From NCBI RefSeq assembly GCF_013282725.1, contig NZ_CP054043.1:2852001-2916000 (forward strand): DNA of 64,000 nt, given 5' to 3'. The notes under the pieces are model-generated. The model did not search any database and was not told the origin of the DNA. It worked only from the letters and a program-made list of their open reading frames with translations. The translations under genes were made by a program, and so were the position numbers. Origin of the DNA: Yersinia mollaretii ATCC 43969. Lineage in GTDB: Bacteria > Pseudomonadota > Gammaproteobacteria > Enterobacterales > Enterobacteriaceae. Every line of letters begins with the position of its first letter. The first letter of the stretch is position 1. Below are positions 48,209 to 56,231 of the stretch, in pieces.

Positions 48209-50371
48209 ATGGATAGCGCAAAAAAACTACCCCGTCCCACATTGGCTCAGGTTTGGCAAGATACCCTGTTTGCGGTATCGAAAAGATTATTATTACTCCG
48301 AGATATCACCGATTTAGTGAATGAGCTAAGAAAGCTCTCTTTTTCTATCGTGCGTTTTCAGCGTGTCAATTTATTGCTGCTTAACCCGCTGTACAACCAA
48401 ATGACTCTTTATACCCATGATGATGCCACCAACACCGTCGTGGGAGCACAAAATATCCTGTTTGCAGAAGGGCCAGGCGCTCTGGCATGGCAACAACAAA
48501 TACCGTTGCGGAGTGATCATCAGCGTATGCAACGGGAGTTTTCGGCTGTCTGCAATTTAGAGCCTTATCAGGCACTAAAAGCGGGCTGTCATTTTCCCTT
48601 GGGCCATGATAATCACTGGTCAGGCTGTGTTGAGTTTATTAAGACCGATGACAGTGAGTTTGATGAACAAGCCATTATCTTTCTGGGATTACTGTCTGAT
48701 GTGGTTGCTATCGCGGTGGATAATATCGCTGAAATAAGCCGAGCCTGCTCTGAACGTGAAAAACTGCGCTTTGAGCGGGATCACTACCGGATATTAGTCG
48801 ATGTCACCAATACGGTTATTTCTAAACTGGAATTGGATGTATTAGCAGCCGAGGTTTCGAAAGAGATACATCGCTTTTTCAATATCGATTACATCAGTCT
48901 GGCAATATGTGGCACCCAAGACGATAAAAATAAGCTGAATGTTTTTTCTACCCGCTACCAAATAGGTAAAACGGTGCAGCATCAGCAAGCTTGGATCGAT
49001 ATCACCGGCACTTTAACCGGGCAGGTGTTACACAGTCGGGAGTTATTACTGGTAAATCTGGCGGATATCTCGCTCTTGGCACCCGAAGATAAGCAACTGG
49101 CGAGTATGCTGGATGAGGGTTTGCAGGTGGTTTGTTTGCTGCCCCTTTTTTTCGGCCATAAGATGCTGGGCATATTAAAACTGGCGCAATGTCAGAGTGA
49201 TATTTTCACCGACAGCAATCTCAAGTTATTACGACAAATTGCGGCCCGTATTGCTATCGCCGTCGATAATGCCTTGGCTTATAACGAAATTACCCGCCTG
49301 AAAGACTCACTGGTCAATGAAAATCTCTATCTGACGGATCAGATTATTCATAATGAGGAGTTTGGCGAGATAATTGGTCATAGCGCCGGTATTAAAGCGG
49401 TGCTGGAACAGGTCGAAATGGTGGCTTCCAGTGACTGCACGGTTTTGATTCTCGGCGAAACCGGCACCGGTAAAGAGTTAATTGCTCGTGCAATCCATAA
49501 TTTAAGTACCCGTAAGAATAAGCGCATGGTGAAAATGAACTGTGCGGCGATTCCCTCTGGCTTAATGGAGAGCGACCTGTTTGGTCATGAGAAGGGCGCT
49601 TATACCGGAGCATCAGCACAGCGTATTGGTCGGTTTGAGATGGCCGATGGCGGGACACTATTTCTTGATGAAGTCGGGGATATTCCCCTTGAACTGCAAC
49701 CGAAACTCCTGCGGGTATTACAAGAGCGGGAAATAGAGCGCTTGGGGGGCAGTAAAATTATTCCGGTTGATGTACGGCTAATTGCGGCAACCAATCGTGA
49801 TTTAAAATTGATGATGGTTAATCGAGAATACCGCAGTGATCTCTATTATCGACTCAATGTTTTTCCTATTGTGATCCCCCCGCTGCGTGAGCGGCCAGAA
49901 GATATCCCCCTATTAGTGAAATTCTTCACTCAGAAAATAGCCAAACGCATGAATCGCGTCATCGATACGATTCCCAGTGAAACATTACGTTTACTCAGCC
50001 GTTTACCTTGGCCGGGGAATATTCGCGAACTGGAAAATGTGATTGAACGGGCGGTGATCCTCAGCCGAGGCACCACGCTGAATTTGCAGTTACAAGAGCT
50101 GGAATATCATTTATCGCCGCTAGAAGTGACCAAACCCACCCCAGAACGGACCATTCGCAGGCCGCTATTACCGGAAAGCGAAGAGCCGGAGTTTTCAGAG
50201 TCTGAGCGGGCGCGCATTATTCGCGTATTACGTGAAACCAACGGGGTGGTCGCGGGTGCCAAAGGGGCAGCCATTAAGCTGGGGTTAAAACGTACCACCT
50301 TGTTATCCCGCATGCAGCGACTCGGAATATCAGTAAAAAGTATCGAAGAAGAAGATGGGATGGCGGAGTAA
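48209..50371 (+). CDS. Formate hydrogenlyase sigma-54 activator (FhlA/HyfR type)
   Basis: The protein has 720 residues. Two GAF-type sensor domains (about 20-175 and 195-360, the formate-sensing part in FhlA), an AAA+ domain (about 385-620) with Walker A 'GETGTGKE', sigma-54 contact loop 'GAYTGA' (Tyr for the usual Phe), Walker B 'GGTLFLDEVGD' and arginine-finger region, then a Fis-like helix-turn-helix (about 665-710, 'GAAIKLGLKRTTLLSRMQRLG'). The final 'RTTLLSRMQRLGI' is nearly the same in FhlA. It should switch on the adjacent hyf genes and the hydN-fdhF promoter in response to formate. By context it is HyfR-like, by sequence I cannot separate the two. Confidence 0.9.
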   Translation: MDSAKKLPRPTLAQVWQDTLFAVSKRLLLLRDITDLVNELRKLSFSIVRFQRVNLLLLNPLYNQMTLYTHDDATNTVVGAQNILFAEGPGALAWQQQIPLRSDHQRMQREFSAVCNLEPYQALKAGCHFPLGHDNHWSGCVEFIKTDDSEFDEQAIIFLGLLSDVVAIAVDNIAEISRACSEREKLRFERDHYRILVDVTNTVISKLELDVLAAEVSKEIHRFFNIDYISLAICGTQDDKNKLNVFSTRYQIGKTVQHQQAWIDITGTLTGQVLHSRELLLVNLADISLLAPEDKQLASMLDEGLQVVCLLPLFFGHKMLGILKLAQCQSDIFTDSNLKLLRQIAARIAIAVDNALAYNEITRLKDSLVNENLYLTDQIIHNEEFGEIIGHSAGIKAVLEQVEMVASSDCTVLILGETGTGKELIARAIHNLSTRKNKRMVKMNCAAIPSGLMESDLFGHEKGAYTGASAQRIGRFEMADGGTLFLDEVGDIPLELQPKLLRVLQEREIERLGGSKIIPVDVRLIAATNRDLKLMMVNREYRSDLYYRLNVFPIVIPPLRERPEDIPLLVKFFTQKIAKRMNRVIDTIPSETLRLLSRLPWPGNIRELENVIERAVILSRGTTLNLQLQELEYHLSPLEVTKPTPERTIRRPLLPESEEPEFSESERARIIRVLRETNGVVAGAKGAAIKLGLKRTTLLSRMQRLGISVKSIEEEDGMAE

Positions 50372-50408
50372 GCCTATTTTTGTCAGGGCAGATGATCTAT
50401 AAAGTTGA

Positions 50409-50484
50409 ACCAAGGGGAAACACGCCGTTGGGGTCGTCGCGGTGTAAACCGCCGAAGTGCCCCTAGGCGTGGTCAACCCTTGGC
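50409..50484. repeat. Large imperfect palindrome between the activator gene and fdhF
   Basis: ACCAAGGGG..CACGCC (50409-50426) is complemented by GGCGTGG..CCCTTGG (50466-50482), and inner GGGG..CGCGG pairs with CCGCCG..CCCC about a TAAA loop. It lies between two converging 3' ends. It may be a repeat of the Yersinia palindromic type or a two-way terminator lacking a T run. Confidence 0.55.
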
Positions 50485-50514
50485 TCACAATACATATCAG
50501 GAGCGAAGTCGCCG

Positions 50515-52659
50515 TTAAGCTTCAACCTCCCGCCGTAGGCGTGCCTTCAACTGGCTATACTCTTGCTGAACATAATTCTCCGCCCATCCTTGATCTGGTA
50601 TGGCTTCCAGCTTCACTGCACAATATTTGTACTCTGGCGTTTTGGAGATCGGATCAAGATGGTCCAGCGTCAATTCATTGCAGGCACCAATCCACCACTG
50701 GTAAGTCATATAGACCGCACCGACATTAATGCGCTCACTGACCGAAACCCGCGTGATCACCTTGCCGCGCCGCGATTCAACCCAGACCAGCTGTTGATCC
50801 CGCAACTGCATTTTATCTGCATCCTGCGGACTGATTTGCACATAACCCGGCTCATCAGCCAATGTTTGCAGCGCTGAGCAGTTACCGGTCATTGAGCGAC
50901 AAGAGTAGTGGCCTACTTCGCGCACGGTACAGAGCACCAGTGGATACGCGTCATCCACCAGCTCCATAGGCGCACGCCACTCACTGGCAAACAGCAATCC
51001 TTTACCGCCGGGGCGGTCAAACTTATTACCGGCATATAACCACGGTGTACCGGGGCTATCTTCGGTGGTACAGGGCCACGGAATATAGCCCAATCCAGCC
51101 ATTTTCTCGTAGGTTGCGCCATAGTACAGCGGGCATAGTTCGCGCAGTTCATCCCAAATCTCTTTGGTATTGTGATACTTCATCGGATAGCCAAGAGCGG
51201 TGGCCATCAAGCTGATGATCTCCCAATCCGGTTTCACATCTCCTTGAGCATCAACCGCTTTTTCAAAGCGCTGGAAACCCCGGTCGGCGGCGGAATAGAC
51301 CCCCTCATGCTCTCCCCACGAGGTAGCAGGGAAAATCACATCCGCCTCGGCGGCGGTTTTGGTCATGAAAATATCTTGCACAATCAGCAGCTCCAACTCG
51401 CTGAAAGCTTCGCGCATCATCGACAGATCCGGCTCAGTTTGCAGCGGATCTTCGCCCATCACGTAGTTGGCTTTGATTTTTCCCTCTTTCACTTTGTGCG
51501 GCACGTCAGTCAGTGAATAACCAATTTTGTCGGACAGGGAAGGGACGCCCCATGCTTTGGCAAACTTCGCCAGTGTGGCGGGATCAGTGACAGGTTGGTA
51601 GCCGGGGTACATATTGGGCAGTGCACCCATATCGCAGGCACCTTGCACATTATTCTGCCCACGAACCGGGCCGACACCCACATTGGGGCGACCGAGGTTG
51701 CCGGTCAGCAGCGCCAATCCTGATAATCCCTTAACCACATCCACGCCTTGACCCCATTGAGTCACCCCCATGCCCCACAAAATAGTGGCCGAAGGGGCGG
51801 CGGCATAGATGCGCATGGCTTCGCGGATGGTCTGCGCGGGTAGGCCCGTGATGCTCTCGACATATTCCGGGGTGTATTTGGCGACAATCTCGCGATATTC
51901 ATCGAAACCCTCGGTATAGCGCGATACATAATCTTTATCGTATAACTCTTCAGTAATCAGCACATTGGCAAAGGCATTGACCAGTGCCATATTCGAGCCA
52001 TTTTTCAGCGGTAGCCACAGGTCCGCAATCCGTGCTGTTTCGATATGGCGCGGGTCGCAGACAATGACTTTTGCCCCTTTCTCTTTGGCTTTGAGGATGC
52101 GGCGGGCGACGATCGGGTGGGAGTCGGCGGCATTGTAGCCAAACACTAAAATGCATTTTGTGTCTTCAATCTCACAGATGGAGTTGCTCATCGCGCCATT
52201 GCCCAGAGTCACTTGCAGACCCGCCACTGACGGCCCGTGACACACGCGAGCGCAGCAATCAATGTTGTTGCTGCCGGTCACTGCGCGGGCAAATTTTTGC
52301 ATCACATAGTTGGTTTCATTGCCCGGCCCACGGGAGGAACCGGTGTGCATAATGGCTTCTGGGCCATATTTTTCTTTGATAGCCCGCAGTTTGCTACTGG
52401 CAAACTCGATGGCTTCATCCCAAGAGACCGCTTCCAGTTTGCCGCCTTTTTGGCGACGGATCATCGGCTGTTTCAGGCGTGGCGTCAGCAGCTTGGTATC
52501 ATTGAGGAAATCCCAGCCGTAGTAGCCTTTCAGGCAGAGTTCGCCTTGATTGGTGACCCCATTAGCGCCTTCCGCGCCAACGACTTTACCGTTTTCAACC
52601 AGTAAGTTGATTTTGCAGCCGGAACCACAGTAGGGACAGACAGTGAGTGCCTTATACAT
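50515..52659 (-). CDS. fdhF: Formate dehydrogenase H, cysteine variant
   Basis: The protein has 714 residues (E. coli 715) and is a molybdopterin oxidoreductase. The N-terminal 4Fe-4S cluster site is 'CPYCGSGCKINLLVENG...LCLKG' and the catalytic residue lies in 'CCARVCHGPSVAG'. E. coli has selenocysteine 140 there; here codon 140 (52240-52242, minus strand TGT) is cysteine, and the frame is open throughout. His141, next to it, is kept, and Arg near 'TVREVGHYSCRSMTGN' is present. It oxidises formate to CO2 and feeds electrons to the hydrogenase through ferredoxin-like proteins. It follows hydN, with an ERIC element between, as the last gene of that transcript. Confidence 0.95.
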   Translation of the reverse strand: MYKALTVCPYCGSGCKINLLVENGKVVGAEGANGVTNQGELCLKGYYGWDFLNDTKLLTPRLKQPMIRRQKGGKLEAVSWDEAIEFASSKLRAIKEKYGPEAIMHTGSSRGPGNETNYVMQKFARAVTGSNNIDCCARVCHGPSVAGLQVTLGNGAMSNSICEIEDTKCILVFGYNAADSHPIVARRILKAKEKGAKVIVCDPRHIETARIADLWLPLKNGSNMALVNAFANVLITEELYDKDYVSRYTEGFDEYREIVAKYTPEYVESITGLPAQTIREAMRIYAAAPSATILWGMGVTQWGQGVDVVKGLSGLALLTGNLGRPNVGVGPVRGQNNVQGACDMGALPNMYPGYQPVTDPATLAKFAKAWGVPSLSDKIGYSLTDVPHKVKEGKIKANYVMGEDPLQTEPDLSMMREAFSELELLIVQDIFMTKTAAEADVIFPATSWGEHEGVYSAADRGFQRFEKAVDAQGDVKPDWEIISLMATALGYPMKYHNTKEIWDELRELCPLYYGATYEKMAGLGYIPWPCTTEDSPGTPWLYAGNKFDRPGGKGLLFASEWRAPMELVDDAYPLVLCTVREVGHYSCRSMTGNCSALQTLADEPGYVQISPQDADKMQLRDQQLVWVESRRGKVITRVSVSERINVGAVYMTYQWWIGACNELTLDHLDPISKTPEYKYCAVKLEAIPDQGWAENYVQQEYSQLKARLRREVEA

Positions 52660-52677
52660 TATTAATTATCCTTCGTT

Positions 52678-52790
52678 CTTGAAGCCGCAGCGGTGTTAGC
52701 TGCTCTCGTTCACCCGAATCACTGACTTGAGTCAGCTCATCGGGATTCGCTCAATTGCTGCCTTGCTGCAACTCCAATAACTTTGGCTAA
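52678..52790. repeat. Single ERIC-type element between hydN and fdhF
   Basis: CTTGAAGCCGCAG at the left and CTGCAACTCCAA at the right are inverted termini, and the core CACTGACTTGAGTCAGCTC is the ERIC centre. It fills nearly all of the 168-bp gap, so it would be part of the hydN-fdhF mRNA, where such hairpins can affect stability and the ratio of the two products. Confidence 0.85.
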
Positions 52791-52827
52791 TTGTCTCGTT
52801 AGCTTCTAAAGTTGCGGCAATATCGGC

Positions 52828-53370
52828 TTAAAAATTCATCTCGTTAGCTTCATCCAGCGCGGCGCGCATCTGTTTTTTGCGCAGCATGGCTTGCATAGTG
52901 TCGCGGCCAATCATATGGAGCGCGTGAGTGGGGCAAACCGAGATACAGGCGGGGCCAGCCGCACGCCCTTCGCACAAATCACATTTTTGCGCTTCGGCTT
53001 TGAGGCAAAAGCCCTGCGAGAGGCCGTTGAACATGACTTCGACCTGTTTGGTCACTACATTCATGGCCCCATAGGGACAGGCCACGACGCAGGTTTTGCA
53101 GCCAATGCACTTCTCTTGCAGCACCTGAATGCTGTCCGCCGCCCGAATAATCGCGCCGTTGGGGCAGACATTGGCGCAAGGAGCGTCTTCGCAGTGACGG
53201 CACATAATGGTGGTACTGACATTCAACCCCTTGACCACTTTCAGTCGTGGGGCAAAATTGGCCTTGGTCATGGTCTCCAATCGGCCACCATTGTGTGCCA
53301 GCACGCAGGCGACCTCGCAGGTGCGACAGCCGATGCATTTTTTGGGGTCGGCTATTATGAATCGGTTCAT
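52828..53370 (-). CDS. hydN: HydN-type 4Fe-4S electron-transfer protein
   Basis: The protein has 180 residues from ATG 53370; AAGGAG lies seven bases upstream, and the longer frame to 53391 merely translates this site. Four ferredoxin cysteine clusters are visible: 'CIGCRTCEVAC', 'CRHCEDAPCANVCP', 'CIGCKTCVVACP' and 'CDLCEGRAAGPACISVCP'. It begins MNRFIIAD like E. coli HydN, the partner of FdhF. It should relay electrons from FdhF to the hydrogenase. HycB and HyfA are paralogues; the position directly before fdhF favours HydN. Confidence 0.9.
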   Translation of the reverse strand: MNRFIIADPKKCIGCRTCEVACVLAHNGGRLETMTKANFAPRLKVVKGLNVSTTIMCRHCEDAPCANVCPNGAIIRAADSIQVLQEKCIGCKTCVVACPYGAMNVVTKQVEVMFNGLSQGFCLKAEAQKCDLCEGRAAGPACISVCPTHALHMIGRDTMQAMLRKKQMRAALDEANEMNF

Positions 53371-53392
53371 TGCTTTCTCCTTACCCTTCATC

Positions 53393-53830
53393 TTTCAAAC
53401 CGCAGATGCGTTGGCTGCTTTCGTTCACCCGAATCACTGACTGATGTCAGCTCATCGGGACTCTCTCACTTGCCGCCTTCCTGCACTTTGAAATCTATTG
53501 GGTAACTCTATTGTCATCTTTCAAACCGCAGATGCGTTGGCTGCTTTCGTTCACCCGAATCACTGACTGATGTCAGCTCATCGGGATTCACTCATTTGCC
53601 GCCTTCCTGCACTTTGAAATCTATTGGGTAACTCTGTTGTCATCTTTCAAATTGCAGGTGTGTTGGCTGCTTTCGTTCACCCGAATCACTGACTGATGTC
53701 AGCTCATCGGGATTCACTCATTTGCCGCCTTCCTGCACTTTGAAATCTATTGGGTAACTCTGTTGTCATCTTTCAAACCGCAGATGTGTTGGCTGCGCTC
53801 GCGCGTCCGAATCACTGACTTGAATACATT
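53393..53830. repeat. Tandem ERIC-type array, 126-bp period, in the hydN leader
   Basis: The unit TTTCAAACCGCAG...CTGCACTTTGAAA recurs with equivalent bases at 53401, 53527, 53653 and 53779, an exact 126-bp step. Three copies are complete and the fourth breaks off at about 53822. The core CACTGACTGATGTCAGCTC is ERIC-like. Copies differ by only a few bases, so amplification looks recent. The array starts about 20 bp from the hydN start codon and ends close to the predicted transcript start, so it makes up nearly the whole leader. Confidence 0.87.
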
Positions 53831-53841
53831 CACCCACATGT

Positions 53842-53857
53842 TGCATGGTTTATGCCA
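53842..53857 (-). promoter_or_regulatory. Sigma-54 promoter of hydN-fdhF
   Basis: Minus-strand TGGCATAAACCATGCA has GG and GC exactly 10 bp apart (minus-24/minus-12), close to the TGGCAC-N5-TTGCA consensus. The predicted start is near 53830, giving a leader of about 460 nt. It is a natural target of the FhlA/HyfR-type activator encoded at 48209. Confidence 0.75.
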
Positions 53858-53947
53858 AGTTGGTCCTGTGACATGAAAGTGAATGAATGCTATTGTTTTA
53901 TAAAGGATTAATCAGTTTTGGTGATTGGCGAAGAGAGCTGGGGGAAC

Positions 53948-53982
53948 TGTCGGCGGGTGTGACGTCGGCAAATTTGACGACG
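53948..53982. promoter_or_regulatory. Candidate upstream activator sequence for hydN-fdhF
   Basis: TGTCG...TGTGACG followed by CGTCGGCAAATTTGACGACG (inverted repeat CGTCG/CGACG with 10-bp spacer) lies 90-140 bp upstream of the sigma-54 core. It resembles FhlA enhancer motifs built on TGTCG and TGACA-type half-sites; the match is partial. Confidence 0.4.
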
Positions 53983-53998
53983 CCACGCCGTCACTGAT

Positions 53999-54472
53999 CT
54001 ATAGATGCGCGAAACCGCCGTCACCCTGCCAGTGGGGTAGCTGTTGATAGACGATCTCCACCGCCTGTTTGACGATATCAGTCATCGGGAAGTAGAACGC
54101 GACCAATGTCGGTTGGATGCCGACAAAAATTACCTCGCGGATATCCTCCTTGAGCTGATCGATCAAAAAATTGAGCGGCAAATTATGGGTGCTCATGATG
54201 AACATCTCAGCAATCCGCTCCGGGTCAATGATTCGAATCTCCCCTGGGGCCAGCTCCATCTCCGCTGCATCAACAATAATCAGCCGCGAGGGTTGCAAGG
54301 CGCGGACACGATGCACTACGTTTTCCGGTGCTGAACCGCCGTCGATTACCTGCCAATCGGTTAAGGGCTGCTGAGTCATGCGCTCGGCCAACAACGGGCC
54401 TGCGCCATCATCACCCATCATGCTGTTGCCGACGGTTAAAACGACATTAGTGACTGTATTGGGATAGCTCAT
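53999..54472 (-). CDS. hycI: Hydrogenase maturation endopeptidase HycI
   Basis: The protein has 157 residues from ATG 54472, overlapping the previous stop by four bases; the open frame to 54550 is not needed. 'VVLTVGNSMMGDDGAGPLLAERM', 'VIDGGSAPENVVHRVRALQPSRLIIVDAAEM' and 'MSTHNLPLNFLIDQLKEDI' match E. coli HycI closely, with nickel-sensing Asp residues (DDGAG, VDAAEM) and His (THN). It removes the C-terminal peptide of the hydrogenase large subunit after nickel insertion. Its presence beside hyfG suggests that it processes HyfG. The hydN promoter region follows its stop codon. Confidence 0.93.
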   Translation of the reverse strand: MSYPNTVTNVVLTVGNSMMGDDGAGPLLAERMTQQPLTDWQVIDGGSAPENVVHRVRALQPSRLIIVDAAEMELAPGEIRIIDPERIAEMFIMSTHNLPLNFLIDQLKEDIREVIFVGIQPTLVAFYFPMTDIVKQAVEIVYQQLPHWQGDGGFAHL

Positions 54473-54873
54473 GGGCGGCGTTTCACCATTAAGTAGATGG
54501 CCGGTTCCTGCTCGATATCGTACAGAATTTGCAGCAGTTGTTGGCTCCATGGCTGGTGCAGCGAGGCCGCGTCTTCAGCCAGTGGCGCAAAGGCTTTCGC
54601 CAGCAATTGGGTATGGGTACTGTCGATGGTGATCTCACCAAACTTCAGCAGGCCCGCCATTTTGCGGCGCGCTTCACCCTCAGGGAGTTGGCTAAACCAC
54701 TGCTCATACTCTGCCAGCGGGCAGGCCAATATCGCTTTCAGGCAATCAATCACCCCCACATGGTGGCCGATCGCCAAGGAGTAATACATCACCTGCCGCG
54801 CCTGCTCGGGCATGTCGTCGTCACTGTCGAGGAACTTCTGGTTCAGCGCATAGAAAATCACCTTAGCGCTCAT
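54469..54873 (-). CDS. hyfJ: Formate hydrogenlyase assembly protein HycH/HyfJ
   Basis: The protein has 134 residues from ATG 54873; an ATG at 54882 is also possible. '[19 protein letters not shown]', '[19 protein letters not shown]' and the end '[12 protein letters not shown]' match HycH, which helps mature the large subunit. Within a hyf cluster the homologue is called HyfJ; the sequence alone does not separate HyfJ from HycH. It overlaps hyfI (11 bases) and hycI (4 bases), so translation is coupled. Confidence 0.87.
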   Translation of the reverse strand: MSAKVIFYALNQKFLDSDDDMPEQARQVMYYSLAIGHHVGVIDCLKAILACPLAEYEQWFSQLPEGEARRKMAGLLKFGEITIDSTHTQLLAKAFAPLAEDAASLHQPWSQQLLQILYDIEQEPAIYLMVKRRP

Positions 54874-55669
54874 AGGTGACACCTCCTGCCAGTTGCATCA
54901 TGGCTATCTGTTGTAGGCAAGCAAAGATCTCGCTCAAGCGCGGATCATCTTGCTGGCTGAGGTAGCTCTGGCAGCGCTGATCTAACCCCTGCAAGGGCTG
55001 ATTGACCAGCAGTGACAAAAAGCGATCGGTGATCTCCCGCCCGTGACGATATCCCGCCATGCGGCGGGCTTCGCGCTCCAGCAACACGCGCAGTGTCAGC
55101 GGCGCATCCGGGTGAATCAGTGCCACCCGCTCGTCGGCTGCCTCCTGATGATCCTCCCCCTTGAGTTTCTGCTCCAACAGGCCGAGTGCTACCGCAAAGC
55201 CATAAATAGTGGCGGCAGGGGTCGGCGGGCAGCCGGGGATATAAACATCAATCGGTACAATGGTGTCACTGCCGCCCCAGACACAATAGAGGTCGTGGAA
55301 GATGCCGCCGCCACAACCGCAAGCGCCGTAAGAGACACAGATTTTAGGATCAGGCGCAGATTCATAAGCGCGCAGTGCCGGGCTACGCATGGCGCGAGTG
55401 ACAGCCCCGGTGAACAGCAAAATATCCGCATGGCGCGGCGAGGCGACCACTTTGATACCGAAGCGCTCGGTGTCGAACAGCGGCGTAATCGAGGAGAAAA
55501 TCTCAATTTCGCAGCCGTTGCAGCCACCGCAATCCACCCGATAGACATAGGCGGAGCGCTTGATATCTTTCAGCAGTTTGCTTTTTAACTGCGCGACAGC
55601 GGGGTCCAGTGGCACGGGCTGGCTAACATGATGCCCCCAGATAGATTTTGTTGGCGTTGGCTGACTCAT
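54863..55669 (-). CDS. hyfI: Hydrogenase-4 small subunit (NuoB-like) HyfI
   Basis: The protein has 268 residues. '[11 protein letters not shown]' (about 47-57), '[10 protein letters not shown]' and 'PGCPPTP' provide the cysteines for the proximal 4Fe-4S cluster next to the NiFe site. There is no Tat signal, as expected for the cytoplasm-facing group 4 hydrogenases. Its ATG overlaps the hyfH TGA (ATGA). It carries electrons from HyfH to HyfG. The C-terminal 100 residues beyond the NuoB core are longer than in NuoB, as in HycG/HyfI. Confidence 0.93.
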   Translation of the reverse strand: MSQPTPTKSIWGHHVSQPVPLDPAVAQLKSKLLKDIKRSAYVYRVDCGGCNGCEIEIFSSITPLFDTERFGIKVVASPRHADILLFTGAVTRAMRSPALRAYESAPDPKICVSYGACGCGGGIFHDLYCVWGGSDTIVPIDVYIPGCPPTPAATIYGFAVALGLLEQKLKGEDHQEAADERVALIHPDAPLTLRVLLEREARRMAGYRHGREITDRFLSLLVNQPLQGLDQRCQSYLSQQDDPRLSEIFACLQQIAMMQLAGGVTYER

Positions 55670-56220
55670 AGGTGACTCCCCTCATCAGGGTGCGGATTGA
55701 GTATCACATTGTGATTGATGACAATATTCTGTTGACGCTTGCACTCCGGGCAGGTTTCAAAATGGGGCCGTTGCTGCTCAATATCCTCCGCACTCATCCC
55801 CGAATGAATCAGCAGTGCCATGACATAATCCACCTCTTTTTTCGGTGCGAAAGCGCTCTGGCACTGCTGGCAATGGGCGAGGGTGAAGCTGGCGCGTTGA
55901 TAGAGATCCGCTTTGTTGAACACCGCCAGCTCGAACTCTTGTGACAGCACAATGGCGCGCGTCGGGCAGACCTCCTCACAACGGCCACAGAAAATGCAGC
56001 GCCCGAGGAACAACTGCCACTGGCGAGTTCCGTTGGCGATATCGGTCTCCATCGTCAGTGCATTCGCCGGGCAGGCGAGGGTGCACGCGCCACATGCAAT
56101 GCACTGCTCGGCATCATATTGGGGTTTGCCACGAAAACCCTGACTGACCTCGAGCGGCTTAAACGGGTATTTCACCGTGGTATCGCCGACTTTTCGCAGG
56201 ATTTTAAACAGTTTTAACAT
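55666..56220 (-). CDS. hyfH: Hydrogenase-4 ferredoxin subunit (NuoI-like) HyfH
   Basis: The protein has 184 residues. Two 4Fe-4S motifs '[12 protein letters not shown]' and '[12 protein letters not shown]' (about 41-90) are followed by a zinc-ribbon-like part with 'CQQC' and 'CPEC', as in HycF/HyfH. It passes electrons from the formate side to HyfI. It lies 11 bp after hyfG and overlaps hyfI. Confidence 0.93.
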   Translation of the reverse strand: MLKLFKILRKVGDTTVKYPFKPLEVSQGFRGKPQYDAEQCIACGACTLACPANALTMETDIANGTRQWQLFLGRCIFCGRCEEVCPTRAIVLSQEFELAVFNKADLYQRASFTLAHCQQCQSAFAPKKEVDYVMALLIHSGMSAEDIEQQRPHFETCPECKRQQNIVINHNVILNPHPDEGSHL

Positions 56221-56231
56221 TCTTCATCCCT

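Noticed and set aside
53393..53830. CRISPR array
   Set aside because: The whole 126-bp unit repeats with no unique spacers and has ERIC termini and core.
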